In this document: piece by piece, positions 9,305 through 18,181 of the stretch
Position numbering within the stretch: the first letter of the stretch is position 1
Layout of the letters: each line of letters opens with the position of its first letter
Origin: COE1 sp949066965
GTDB taxonomy: Bacteria > Bacillota > Clostridia > Lachnospirales > Lachnospiraceae
Length of the DNA stretch: 64,000 nucleotides
NCBI GenBank assembly: GCA_949066965.1
Contig: CARTDA010000005.1
Span: 1 to 64,000 of the forward strand
Direction of reading: 5' to 3'
Notes under the pieces: model-generated
Databases searched by the model: none
What the model saw: the letters and a program-made list of their open reading frames with translations, nothing else
What the model was told of the DNA's origin: nothing
Translations under genes and position numbers: made by a program

Positions 9305-9994
9305 ATGAGGATTATCATCGCGACAATAAAGTCATGGAATATCGAGCGCGCCCAGGCATTGCAAAAAGAGTGTGCAGGAACGCATGAGATTGTGATTTAT
9401 ACGGACAGGGAGGAATTCAGCGTGGATAACGTGCGTGATTTTCAACCGGATTATATCTTCCTGCCGCATTGGTCGTATATCATTCCGAAGGAAATAACGG
9501 ATGATTGGGAATGCGTCGTCTTTCATATGACAGACTTGCCCTATGGAAGGGGCGGCAGTCCGCTCCAGAATCTGATTGTGCGTGGACACAGGGAGACAAA
9601 GATTTCGGCGATTCGTGTGACCGAGACGCTGGATGGCGGTCCCATATATATGAAACATGCGTTATCCCTCGATGGCAGCGCCAGCGAGATTTTTGTGCGG
9701 TGTGCGGATGTTATTTTCAGCGAAATGATTCCGAAGTTTCTGGAAAGGAAAATAACACCCGTGCCCCAGGAAGGCGAACCGGTGTTATTCAAGCGCAGAA
9801 AGCCGGAAGACAGCGCGATAACACCTGATATGGAACTGGGTACGATATATGACTACATCCGGATGCTTGACGCGGAGGGATACCCGCGGGCATTTATCCG
9901 GTTTGGCGATTACAGAATGGAATTTGCAGATGCCGTGCCCTCCGGTGACGGACAGGAGCTTTCGGCAAGGGTGGTATTTCGGAGAATAGTGTGA
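9305..9994 (+). CDS. Formyltransferase of the Fmt/ArnA type in the pse cluster
   Basis: A protein of 229 residues resembling methionyl-tRNA formyltransferase and other 10-formyl-THF-dependent N-formyltransferases. The active-site region reads FHMTDLPYGRGGSPLQNL, matching the H-x-S/T-x-L-P-x-x-R-G pattern. It lacks a full Fmt C-terminal tRNA-binding domain, so a sugar or small amine is the likely substrate. The neighbours suggest formylation of a pseudaminic acid intermediate (inference). The start is ATG 9305 behind GGAAAGGGAGTG; a longer frame from 9188 overlaps pseH and lacks a ribosome site. The last codons (ATA GTG TGA) belong to a repeat element. Confidence 0.82.
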   Translation: MRIIIATIKSWNIERAQALQKECAGTHEIVIYTDREEFSVDNVRDFQPDYIFLPHWSYIIPKEITDDWECVVFHMTDLPYGRGGSPLQNLIVRGHRETKISAIRVTETLDGGPIYMKHALSLDGSASEIFVRCADVIFSEMIPKFLERKITPVPQEGEPVLFKRRKPEDSAITPDMELGTIYDYIRMLDAEGYPRAFIRFGDYRMEFADAVPSGDGQELSARVVFRRIV

Positions 9995-10048
9995 AAAATA
10001 CTTCTAAGGCAGTAAAAAACACTGCCTTAGAAGTATTAGGTTTCACAC
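9989..10048. repeat. Long inverted-repeat element, copy 1
   Basis: The outer arms GTGTGAAA (9989-9996) and TTTCACAC (10041-10048) enclose a perfect 17-bp inner stem: 9997-10013 pairs with 10021-10037. The element overlaps the stop codon of the formyltransferase gene. It shares its ends, including the preceding AATA and following AGG, with the element at 10818-10899. Confidence 0.8.
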
Positions 10049-10051
10049 AGG

Positions 10052-10076
10052 AAAAACGCAAAAGGAAGCGTTTTTC
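10052..10076 (+). terminator. Terminator-like hairpin after the formyltransferase gene
   Basis: AAAAACGC (10052-10059) pairs with GCGTTTTT (10068-10075), giving an A-tract/T-tract stem that can act in either direction. A further small stem, GCCGC/GCGGC, lies at 10088-10101. No gene fits in 9995-10127. Confidence 0.65.
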
Positions 10077-10130
10077 ATCTATATTGAGCCGCTAAAGCGG
10101 CATGGGAATTAAAATAGGAAAGGAACGGTG

Positions 10131-10823
10131 GTGGAATTGAGAACGGTATTGGTTGTGGCAGCGCATCCGGACGACGAGATACTTGGCGTTGGCGGAACCG
10201 TTGCAAGACATGCGGCAGAGGGTGACCAGGTATATGCGGTGATTCTGGGTGAGGGGCAGACTTCGCGGGGAGAGCACAGGGAGGATACCAGCCTGGATAT
10301 CATTGAGGCGCTTCATAAGAATACGCTTGAAAGTGCGAGGAAAATCGGGTATCGGGATGTGTTTTTTGCCTATTTTCCGGACAACCGCTTTGACAGCATC
10401 GATTTGCTGGACATTGTCAAGACGGTGGAGCAGATGATTCATAAGCTTAATCCCCAGATTATTTACACGCATTACAGCGGTGACCTGAACGTCGACCACC
10501 AGTGCACGGCGCGCGCGGTGCTCACGGCGACAAGACCGATGGCGGACTGCTGTGTGGAGGAGATTCTTGCCTTTGAGACACTGTCCTCGTCGGAGTGGAA
10601 TTTTGATTACAGCGCCCAGCCGGCTTTTTGTCCCAATGTGTTTGTCGACATTACGGACTATTACCAAAAGAAAGAGCAGGCGATGAGCTGTTATGTGTCC
10701 GAGCTTAGTACGTTTCCGCACCCAAGGAGCCTGACTGGCATGGACGTGCTTTCCAGAACGCGCGGCATGGCCGCCGGAATGGAGCGGGCGGAGGCGTTTA
10801 TGCTGATTCGTAAAATAGTGTGA
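10131..10823 (+). CDS. PIG-L/LmbE family N-deacetylase
   Basis: A protein of about 230 residues with the zinc-binding AHPDDE motif near residues 12-17 and the later YTHYSGDLNVDH block that carries the third histidine. PIG-L enzymes remove N-acetyl groups from amino sugars such as GlcNAc-PI or from pathway intermediates. Within the pse genes and next to a formyltransferase, it could expose an amine that is then formylated (inference). The start is GTG 10128 or GTG 10131 behind AAAGGAAC; TTG 10137 is also possible. The gene is bracketed by two copies of a related inverted repeat, and the second supplies its stop codon. Confidence 0.82.
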   Translation: MELRTVLVVAAHPDDEILGVGGTVARHAAEGDQVYAVILGEGQTSRGEHREDTSLDIIEALHKNTLESARKIGYRDVFFAYFPDNRFDSIDLLDIVKTVEQMIHKLNPQIIYTHYSGDLNVDHQCTARAVLTATRPMADCCVEEILAFETLSSSEWNFDYSAQPAFCPNVFVDITDYYQKKEQAMSCYVSELSTFPHPRSLTGMDVLSRTRGMAAGMERAEAFMLIRKIV

Positions 10824-10899
10824 GAAGAACTTCTAATTGCTTTCAGCAATTTCCACTCACAGCAATGGCTGTTTCGCGGAGAAGTTCTATGTCTCACAC
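10818..10899. repeat. Long inverted-repeat element, copy 2
   Basis: The outer arms GTGTGAGA + AGAACTTCT (10818-10834) pair with AGAAGTTCT + TCTCACAC (10880-10899). Inside are two small hairpins: AATTGCT/AGCAATT at 10835-10851 and ACAGC/GCTGT at 10859-10872. It begins within the last codons of the PIG-L gene and ends about 25 bp before pseG. The ends match copy 1 at 9989. Confidence 0.8.
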
Positions 10900-10924
10900 A
10901 GGGGAAGGTGAGGGGGGGATTAAG

Positions 10925-11998
10925 GTGCTATACATTCGTGCTGATGGGAATACGGATATCGGGATGGGACATGTCATGCGCTGCCTGTCAGTTGCGGAGG
11001 CTGCGGTGGATTTTTCCACTGTTTTTATTACGGCGGACGAGGGCTGTAAGGGCATGATCGAGGAGCGGGGCTTCCGCGTCATCGTGCTGCACACGGATTA
11101 CAGGGATATGATGGGCGAGTCTGCGCTGCTTGCGGACTTGTTTGACAGGGATGCGGACGTGCTGCTTGTGGACAGCTACCAGGTGAGCAGGGACTATTTC
11201 CTTGCGCTGAAAAAGCTCGTGCGGGTGGCATGCTTTGAGGACATGGGACAGCCCTATCCGGTTGACCTGCTGATTAATTACAATATTTACGCGCCAGGGC
11301 TGGTACACAGTTATACGCCTCTGCCGACAGACGCCGTGGCGGCGCAGACATATCCGGACAGTGTGCTGCTGGGGGTGGAGTACATGCCGCTTAGAAAGGC
11401 GTTTCAGGAACCGTCTTCCTATCAGGTCGCAGACAGTGTGACGGATGTCACGGTGACGACCGGCGGAAGCGACCCCTGTTTTGCTGCAGCTTCGTTTGCC
11501 GATGCCCTGATAAGGGACAGCCTGACAGGCGCGCTGCTCGCTGAACGGAAGCTGCGCCTGCATCTGGTCAGCGGGCCGTTCAACCAGTTTGCGGATGCGC
11601 TGAAGCATAGATACGAGTCCTGTGCGGGCATAACAGTACATGAAAATGTCAAGGACATGCGCGGCCTGCTGTCTGGCAGCGATGTGGTAATTTCAGCAAC
11701 GGGCAGCACCATCTATGAGGTTAGCGCATTGGGCGTGCCGATGGTGGTATTTTATTTCGCGGAAAACCAGCGTCAGGGTGCCGAGGCGCTGGAAGCGCTC
11801 ACGGACATTGCCAATGCGGGGTGCTTTGCGGAGGATGGAACGGCGGTGACAGGACGCGTGGTGCAGGCGCTGACAAGGTGCATCCTGGATAAGGCGTACA
11901 GGGAGCGCCTGCACCGGCAGGAAAAAGAACTGATTGACGGAAAAGGGGCGATGCGCATCGCACGGCGTCTGGAAGCGCTGGGAATGCGGGATAACTGA
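10925..11998 (+). CDS. pseG: UDP-sugar hydrolase PseG
   Basis: A protein of 357 residues with the opening RADGNTDIGMGHVMRC, whose GxGHxxRC carries the catalytic histidine of PseG. The C-terminal half has the GT-B-like TTGGSDP and ISATGSTIYEVSALGVP motifs. It removes UDP from UDP-2,4-diacetamido-2,4,6-trideoxy-L-altrose before PseI acts. The start is GTG 10925, just after the purine-rich GAGGGGGGAT; upstream in-frame codons lie inside the repeat element. Confidence 0.9.
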   Translation: MLYIRADGNTDIGMGHVMRCLSVAEAAVDFSTVFITADEGCKGMIEERGFRVIVLHTDYRDMMGESALLADLFDRDADVLLVDSYQVSRDYFLALKKLVRVACFEDMGQPYPVDLLINYNIYAPGLVHSYTPLPTDAVAAQTYPDSVLLGVEYMPLRKAFQEPSSYQVADSVTDVTVTTGGSDPCFAAASFADALIRDSLTGALLAERKLRLHLVSGPFNQFADALKHRYESCAGITVHENVKDMRGLLSGSDVVISATGSTIYEVSALGVPMVVFYFAENQRQGAEALEALTDIANAGCFAEDGTAVTGRVVQALTRCILDKAYRERLHRQEKELIDGKGAMRIARRLEALGMRDN

Positions 11999-12017
11999 GA
12001 CAGAAGTGGGGGAAGCT

Positions 12018-14906
12018 ATGGCGGTAAAAAAAGAACGGCAATTAAATTATGAGCTGCTGCGCATCATCGCGATGCTGATGATCGTGAGCCTGCACTATCT
12101 GGGCAAGGGCGGGCTGCTGGGGAATCCGGCAAGACAGGATATGACGGCGGCAGGGTACACGGCGTGGCTGGCCGAGGCGTTTTGTCTGGTGGCTGTAAAT
12201 GTCTATGTGCTGATTAGCGGTTATTTTGGTGTGGACACGCCGGCAGAGATGAAAGGGGGAAATGGACATGCCTTCTGGATTGTGCTGCAAAGACCGCTGA
12301 AAATATGGAAGCAGGTGTTTTTTTATTCTGCCGTGATCGGGTTTGGCGCGGTGATCATCGGTGCGCAGGAGTTCGATATTTATCAGGGGCTCACATATTG
12401 TTTTCCGATTGTTACGGAGCATTACTGGTTTGCGTCGTCGTACGTGATTCTCTGCCTGATGATGCCCTTTCTCAATGCGGGCTTCTCCTATCTTGGGGAG
12501 AAACAGGTACGGTATCTCCTGACGGGATTCCTGATTCTGTTCAGTGTTTCCAAGACGGTGCTCCCGATGCGGCTTCCGTGGGACAAATTCGGTTATGACT
12601 GTGTCTGGTTTCTGGTTTTGTACCTGACAGGGGCGTACCTGAGACGTTATGGCATACGGCTGCTGCGGGCAAGGTGGAGGGCGGCGGCGCTGTATTTTGG
12701 AAGTGTGGCTGTGATTTTTGCCTCTTTTTTTGTGATCCGCATGGTGTACCTGAAGACGGGCAGACTAGAGGATATGATCAATTATGGGTACACTTACAAT
12801 TTCCTGTTCTGCTACACGGGGGCAGTGGGTCTGTTCCTTGCGTTTGCCCCGGGACAGGCACAGCACAGGGCGGCGCGGATTCTGGAGCGGTTCCGGAAAC
12901 CGGTTGAATGGTTTTCCGGCGCGACGTTTGGCGTCTATCTGATTCACGAGCACATCAACATCCGGCAGGAATGGACAAAGTGGTTCCACTGTGAAGCGCA
13001 GGCGGACAGCTCCGTCCTGGGGCTGCTGGGACATATGGCGGTCGTTGTGGCGGCTGTCTACCTGGTTTGCACGCTGATCGAGCTGGTTCGGCAGAAAAGC
13101 GCGTTCACGGCGCTTCCGGCTTTGGCGCTTCTGCTGTATCCGCTGCGCCACGCGGCAGTCGGGCTTGACTTGATGGACGCGGGATATGCGCTCGGCAATT
13201 ACCGTTTCCTGGATACCGTATATGAGATGTGGCGGCTGGCAACGTACCTGGCAAACATAACGGGTATGGCGCTTTCAGGGCTTCCGTTCGGGGACAGCTG
13301 GGTGGGCATGAATGTTTACTGCGGGCTGCTGACCGGGGCGGCGGCGGCAGGCGTCTATCTGTACCTGTGGAAACGGTATGGGCAGAACCGCCAGGGCATG
13401 TTCTTTTTACTGCTTGCCGCGGAGATGACTGCGCTGTCCCTCTGCTGGGCGCCGACTGTTATTTTATATCATTATCTTGGCTATCTGCTGATGACAGCCG
13501 CCGCAGTCCTGCTGTTTGAGGCAATTACAAAAAATAAAAAAACATACTATGTTATATCAGGTGTTATCCTTGGACTCTGCGTCGGGGTGCGGATGCCGAA
13601 TGTTACATATATGGCATTCATCCTGCCGGTATGGTGCGACTGCTTCTGGAAGCGGCAGTCCTACGCGGACAAGTCCGGAAATAAAATAACATGGATAAAG
13701 GAACTGCTGAGGCGCACATTGCTCTGCATTGGCGGATATATAGCAGGAGTTATTGTTCCGCTTCTGGCAATCAGCGCACGCTATGGAATGTCCGCTTACC
13801 CGCGGATGGTTGCATCCTTGTTTGGTATGACAGACCATGCTGCGGATTATAAGCCGACATCAATGGTCATGGCGATGTTCGGAGACTACCTGAATTACAG
13901 CGTGTGGCTGCTGCTGTTCGTGGCGTACATGGCGGCGGGCATTCTGTGCTTCCGCATGGTGGGGCGCCTGGTGCAGCACGCGTGGAAGAAGAAGGTGACG
14001 ACTGTATTAAAAGGATGCTATGCGCTGGGACTGCTGGTACTGCTCCGCTTCTGTTATGGAAGGGGGATGTTTGGCTTTGACTACACGGACAATTTCAGTA
14101 TGTATAAATGGGTCACGGTCTATCTGCTGGCAGTCATTGCCGTATGTGTGTGGTGCCTGGCAGGCAGACGGGTCAGAAAGGATTACAGGCTCTGGGCAGT
14201 GTTCCTGCTTGTCATTATTTTCGTGACGCCGCTTGGGAGCAACAATGGGCTGTACCCGATTATCAACAACCTGTTTCTGGTAATGCCGGTCTCTGTCCTG
14301 ATTATCGCGGAGATGTTCCGGCAGAGCAAAAAGTCGGTGAACGGGTTTGCATTTCGCATGGTGTTTGGCTTTGTGCTTGCGTGTGTGTCAGTGCAGTCTG
14401 CCCTGTACGGAATCGGCTTTGTGTTTCACGATGCGGGTGCGCAAGGCGGCAGGGAGCGCCTGCAGCTTCAGTGCGGCAGCGCTGGGACAGGGCTTGTGAC
14501 AACGGCAGACAAAAAAGCGGCGCTGACGGGGCTGGACGCATACCTGTACCAGAATGCCCTGCATGAAAAACGGGTGATATTATATGGAAACATCCCTGCG
14601 CTGGCATATCTGTTTGACATGGAGCCTGCAATCTCCTCGACATGGGCAGATCTGGATTCGTATGGGATGGATATGTTTCAGGAGGAGCTTGACCGCCTGA
14701 CAGGGCAGGATGGGGCTGCGGACAGGGAGGAAGCGCTTCCGGTTGTCATCCTTGGACGTCCCGGAACGGAGCATCTGACCGAGGCAGATGGGTTTGCATA
14801 CCAGAAGCTTATGGCCGTCAGGGAATTTATGGAGGCGAACCGCTATACAGAGTGTTTCAAAAATGATGGGTATATTCTTTATATACCCAATACGGACAGG
14901 AAATAA
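12018..14906 (+). CDS. Acyltransferase 3 fused to a polytopic GT-C-like domain
   Basis: A protein of 962 residues. Residues 1-~370 are an Acyltransferase-3 membrane domain of the OafA/WecH type: LNYELLRIIAMLMIVSLHY at the start, the typical helix series, and FSGATFGVYLIHEH near its end. Residues ~385-800 form a second polytopic unit with a GLDLMDAGY loop, the acidic first loop expected of GT-C glycosyltransferases. The last ~130 residues are soluble and probably extracytoplasmic. The fusion would couple O-acylation with sugar transfer or polymerisation at the membrane (inference). ATG 12018 follows GGGGGAAG. Base composition is like the neighbours, and no frame break was seen. Confidence 0.8.
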   Translation: MAVKKERQLNYELLRIIAMLMIVSLHYLGKGGLLGNPARQDMTAAGYTAWLAEAFCLVAVNVYVLISGYFGVDTPAEMKGGNGHAFWIVLQRPLKIWKQVFFYSAVIGFGAVIIGAQEFDIYQGLTYCFPIVTEHYWFASSYVILCLMMPFLNAGFSYLGEKQVRYLLTGFLILFSVSKTVLPMRLPWDKFGYDCVWFLVLYLTGAYLRRYGIRLLRARWRAAALYFGSVAVIFASFFVIRMVYLKTGRLEDMINYGYTYNFLFCYTGAVGLFLAFAPGQAQHRAARILERFRKPVEWFSGATFGVYLIHEHINIRQEWTKWFHCEAQADSSVLGLLGHMAVVVAAVYLVCTLIELVRQKSAFTALPALALLLYPLRHAAVGLDLMDAGYALGNYRFLDTVYEMWRLATYLANITGMALSGLPFGDSWVGMNVYCGLLTGAAAAGVYLYLWKRYGQNRQGMFFLLLAAEMTALSLCWAPTVILYHYLGYLLMTAAAVLLFEAITKNKKTYYVISGVILGLCVGVRMPNVTYMAFILPVWCDCFWKRQSYADKSGNKITWIKELLRRTLLCIGGYIAGVIVPLLAISARYGMSAYPRMVASLFGMTDHAADYKPTSMVMAMFGDYLNYSVWLLLFVAYMAAGILCFRMVGRLVQHAWKKKVTTVLKGCYALGLLVLLRFCYGRGMFGFDYTDNFSMYKWVTVYLLAVIAVCVWCLAGRRVRKDYRLWAVFLLVIIFVTPLGSNNGLYPIINNLFLVMPVSVLIIAEMFRQSKKSVNGFAFRMVFGFVLACVSVQSALYGIGFVFHDAGAQGGRERLQLQCGSAGTGLVTTADKKAALTGLDAYLYQNALHEKRVILYGNIPALAYLFDMEPAISSTWADLDSYGMDMFQEELDRLTGQDGAADREEALPVVILGRPGTEHLTEADGFAYQKLMAVREFMEANRYTECFKNDGYILYIPNTDRK

Positions 14907-14920
14907 TTGCCAGCAAAACC

Positions 14921-14949
14921 TTGCAAAACGCATGGTGAGTGTGTAATAT
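14921..14949 (+). promoter_or_regulatory. Promoter in front of a structured leader
   Basis: TTGCAA (14921-14926) and TAATAT (14944-14949) are separated by 17 bp, at the start of the 228-bp gap. A transcript from here would carry about 180 bases of highly folded leader before the wecE-like gene. Confidence 0.55.
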
Positions 14950-15104
14950 ATAGTAAACGACAAAAGTGCGTGTCGTTTACTATAATTGATGCACACGGGC
15001 GTCCAGATGAAATATGTCAGCAAGCTGACGGACGCCCGGCGCGGCGAGTAGGGGAAGATGAATCTTCTCTACTCGATTACTGGCAGTCAGGAGAACGGAC
15101 TGCC
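14949..15104 (+). ncRNA. Four tandem hairpins: structured leader RNA candidate
   Basis: Four strong stems follow one another. A: 14-bp perfect stem 14949-14962/14971-14984. B: CGGGCGTCC at 14996-15004 with 15030-15038, enclosing GTCAG/CTGAC. C: CGAGTAG plus GAAGAT at 15045-15059 with 15062-15075. D: GGCAGTC at 15082-15088 with 15098-15104. No known riboswitch consensus was recognised and none ends in a T-run. It occupies nearly all of the gap before the gene at 15135. Confidence 0.55.
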
Positions 15105-15134
15105 CGGTATAATGAATGATGGAGGAGGCGTGGA

Positions 15135-16265
15135 ATGATTAACTTTAACGTACCGCCGTATACGGGCAGGGAGATAGAATATATCAGACAGGCAGTGGAA
15201 AATCAGAAAATATGCGGAGACGGGCCGTTCACAAAAAAATGCAGTGAGTGGATTGAGGAAAAAACCGGCGTGGCAAAATGTCTTCTGACCCCTTCCTGCA
15301 CACAGGCGACGGAGCTTGCGGCGCTGCTGATTGACATCAAGGAGGGCGATGAGGTCATTATGCCGTCATATACATTTGTGTCGACGGCGGATGCCTTTGT
15401 GCTGCGCGGTGCCAGGGCGGTCTTTGTCGATATCCGGCCGGACACCATGAACATTGACGAAAACCTGATTGAGCAGGCGGTGACGGACAGGACGCGCGCG
15501 ATTGTGCCGGTTCACTATGCGGGGGTCGCGTGTGAGATGGACAAAATCATGGAGATTGCAAAAAAGCACAGCCTTTTCGTTGTGGAGGACGCGGCACAGG
15601 GAATCAATGCCGCTTACAAGGGAAGACCGCTCGGCGCGATAGGGGATTTCGGGTGTTATTCGTTCCATGAGACCAAGAACCTCAGCATGGGTGAGGGCGG
15701 CGCGCTGCTGATTCAGGACGAGAAGTACATTGAGGATGCCGAGATTATCCGGGAGAAGGGGACGAACCGTTCCCAGTATTACCGTGGGCAGATTGACAAG
15801 TACCGGTGGATGAACTACGGCTCGTCCTATCTTCCAAGCGACATGAACGCGGCGTACCTGTGGGCGCAGCTTGAGCTGGCGGATGCGATAACGGACAAGC
15901 GTGTTGCCCTGTGGCAGCAGTATGATGCGCTGCTGCAGCCACTCCGGGAAAAAGGGATTCTGGAGCTTCCCCATGTGCCGGAAGGATGCGTGCATAACGG
16001 GCATATGTACTATATCAAGGCAAAAGACCTTGAGGAGCGCACGCGGCTGATTGATTTTTTGAAGGAAAACGGCATCTGGGCAGTGTTCCATTACGTTCCG
16101 CTGCACACGGCGCCTGCCGGAACCAGGTTTGGCAGGTTTGCGGGCGAGGATGTGTACACGACAAGGGAAAGTGACAGGCTGGTGCGTCTGCCGATGTTTT
16201 ATACACTGACACCGGCGGAGGTTGATTATATTGTAGGTAAGGTGAAGGAGTTCTATCACGTATGA
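15135..16265 (+). CDS. wecE: dTDP-4-amino-4,6-dideoxygalactose transaminase, WecE-like
   Basis: A PLP aminotransferase of 376 residues with very high similarity to the enterobacterial WecE/RffA pattern: CGDGPFTKKC near the N-terminus, VPVHYAGVACEMD in the middle, and FHETKN with the PLP lysine K181. WecE turns dTDP-4-keto-6-deoxyglucose into dTDP-Fuc4N. The dTDP-sugar enzymes RmlA and RmlB are not in the window, so the substrate must come from elsewhere. ATG 15135 has GGAGGAGG upstream. The stop overlaps the next start (ATGA). Confidence 0.9.
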   Translation: MINFNVPPYTGREIEYIRQAVENQKICGDGPFTKKCSEWIEEKTGVAKCLLTPSCTQATELAALLIDIKEGDEVIMPSYTFVSTADAFVLRGARAVFVDIRPDTMNIDENLIEQAVTDRTRAIVPVHYAGVACEMDKIMEIAKKHSLFVVEDAAQGINAAYKGRPLGAIGDFGCYSFHETKNLSMGEGGALLIQDEKYIEDAEIIREKGTNRSQYYRGQIDKYRWMNYGSSYLPSDMNAAYLWAQLELADAITDKRVALWQQYDALLQPLREKGILELPHVPEGCVHNGHMYYIKAKDLEERTRLIDFLKENGIWAVFHYVPLHTAPAGTRFGRFAGEDVYTTRESDRLVRLPMFYTLTPAEVDYIVGKVKEFYHV

Positions 16266-18181
16266 TGGATGACCGCACAGGAAGAAAGGCAGTAAGGGTG
16301 TGTGGTGCAATATTTTTTACACTGCTGCTTGTGCTGTTTTTATCTGTTCAATTTGAATTTTATTACGACTTGAATGACGATACCATGATAAAGGATATTT
16401 TGTCAGGGGCATATACAGGGAGCCCGAGCGGCTTCTGCATCCAGATGCTGTATCCTTTGGGGTGGTGTATTGCGCTCTTTTACAAGGCCATTCCGACAAT
16501 TCCGTGGTATGGCTTGTTTTTGTGTCTGTGCCAGTTTGGCGTGTTTTTTCTTGTCGCGGTCAGGCTTCTTGGCATCATGCACAGCTTCCGCACTAGGCTG
16601 ATGGCGCTTACAGCAGAGGCTGCCCTGATGCTGGGACTATTCCTGCGGGAGCTTGTGATTATCCAGTACAGCGTGACAGCCGGAATCTGTATGACGGGAG
16701 CTGTATTTCTGTTTGTCACGGCGCCGAAAACGGACAAGCCGTCTGTGTTTTTCAAAAGAAACCTGATACCGCTGCTTCTGGTCGTGCTTGCCTTTCTGAT
16801 TCGCAACGAGGTCTGTGTCATGCTGCTGCCGTTTCTGCTGCTTGCAGGCCTGGCAAAATGGTCTGGCGAGGAAAAAATATTTACCAGCGCGAATTTCAAG
16901 AAATACATGATGCTGATTGTCACTGCGCTCCTGTGCATGGCGGCGGTCTACTCGCTCGACATGCTTGCCTACAGGGGAACGGAGTGGAGCAGCTTCCGGG
17001 GCTTTTTTGACGCAAGGACAAAGCTGTATGACTTTTATGGTCTTCCGCCATACGAGGACAACCGGGAATTTTACGAGTCAATAGGGCTGTCGCAGGAGTC
17101 CTACACGCTTCTGGAAAATTACAACTTTGCGCTTGACGATTCCATTGACACATGGAGGCTTGAGGCGATTGTCGCGTATCAGGAGGAGATGGCACGGCAG
17201 CATGTGGATGTGGGGACTGGGCTGGAGGATACCTTTGGCTTTGTCAGCAAGAACAGTGTCGGGGAAGCGGTGTGGCTGTACAAGAACCAGTTATTCCGGG
17301 ATTTACAGGTGATCGCGCTGCTTGTCTCAGGGAGGACGGCACATCTTCCGGATGACTTTTCATCGCGGTCTGTCATCAGCATCGCGGTCATCGCGGCATA
17401 TGTGATTTATTTCTGCGTATGCTTCCTCCCGGCTGAGGGGAAAATGCGCCTTGCTGCCGGGCTGAAAATAACAGGGATATTGATTGTGCGGTGCGTAATC
17501 TGGTTATATTTATATATGGTGGACAGACTGCCTGACAGGATAACCATTCCGCTTCTTTTGATGGAGCTTGTCCTTATCGCCGGGTTTGGCATCTGCGACA
17601 TGGTGCCAAGGCACAAGGACCGGACTGCGTTTCGGGCGGCGCGTGTTCTGTTTTATATCCTGTGCGTCGTGACTGCGCTGATAGCGTTTGACGGAAACCG
17701 GCAGGATGTCGCGTCGGAATACCAAAGCCGTGCCGAAGCCGACGAGCGGTGGAACGCCATGATGGATTATTGCCGGAAAAATGGAAATAATTATTATATC
17801 ATCGATGTGTACTCGTCAACCTCCTACCACGGAGCGCCTTACTCGGAAAAAATATTTTCGGGGAAAAGCCTTTTTGTGGATAACACATACAAGAATTTCG
17901 ACGTCTGTGGAGGGTGGGCAGTAAAAAGTCCGCTGACAAGGCAGAAGCTGGCGAGAAAGGGACTTAAGGACATCCAGGGCGCCCTCTGCGGCGCAAGGCA
18001 GGATAGCCGCACAAAAACATATTTTATCGCGGGTCTGGACAAGGATCTCGGGTGGCTGGTACAGTACTATGATAAACGAAGGATAACAGTAGAGGTGAAA
18101 CGTGTGGACCAGATACGCACACCGTCATCTGCGGCTGCGTTTGATGTGTATGAATTAAAACGAAAAGGAGCGGGGATATGA
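16262..18181 (+). CDS. Polytopic membrane protein, probable GT-C-type transferase
   Basis: A protein of 639 residues with about ten membrane helices and a soluble C-terminal part of ~150 residues after the last helix. The first external loop carries YYDLNDDTMIK, an acidic motif in the position typical of GT-C enzymes that use polyprenyl-phosphate sugars. The family was not identified by name. It is coupled by 4-bp overlaps with wecE upstream and the GNAT gene downstream. A polyprenyl-phosphate glycosyltransferase two genes later could supply its donor (inference). Confidence 0.65.
   Translation: MMDDRTGRKAVRVCGAIFFTLLLVLFLSVQFEFYYDLNDDTMIKDILSGAYTGSPSGFCIQMLYPLGWCIALFYKAIPTIPWYGLFLCLCQFGVFFLVAVRLLGIMHSFRTRLMALTAEAALMLGLFLRELVIIQYSVTAGICMTGAVFLFVTAPKTDKPSVFFKRNLIPLLLVVLAFLIRNEVCVMLLPFLLLAGLAKWSGEEKIFTSANFKKYMMLIVTALLCMAAVYSLDMLAYRGTEWSSFRGFFDARTKLYDFYGLPPYEDNREFYESIGLSQESYTLLENYNFALDDSIDTWRLEAIVAYQEEMARQHVDVGTGLEDTFGFVSKNSVGEAVWLYKNQLFRDLQVIALLVSGRTAHLPDDFSSRSVISIAVIAAYVIYFCVCFLPAEGKMRLAAGLKITGILIVRCVIWLYLYMVDRLPDRITIPLLLMELVLIAGFGICDMVPRHKDRTAFRAARVLFYILCVVTALIAFDGNRQDVASEYQSRAEADERWNAMMDYCRKNGNNYYIIDVYSSTSYHGAPYSEKIFSGKSLFVDNTYKNFDVCGGWAVKSPLTRQKLARKGLKDIQGALCGARQDSRTKTYFIAGLDKDLGWLVQYYDKRRITVEVKRVDQIRTPSSAAAFDVYELKRKGAGI

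Noticed and set aside
10820..10924. N-terminal extension of PseG through the repeat element
   Set aside because: The extra residues are encoded by the inverted repeat, and PseG proteins start at the RADGNTDIGMGH block.
15108..15113. TATAAT close to the wecE-like start
   Set aside because: It is only 22 bp before the start codon and has no -35 box at a suitable distance; the pair at 14921/14944 is better.
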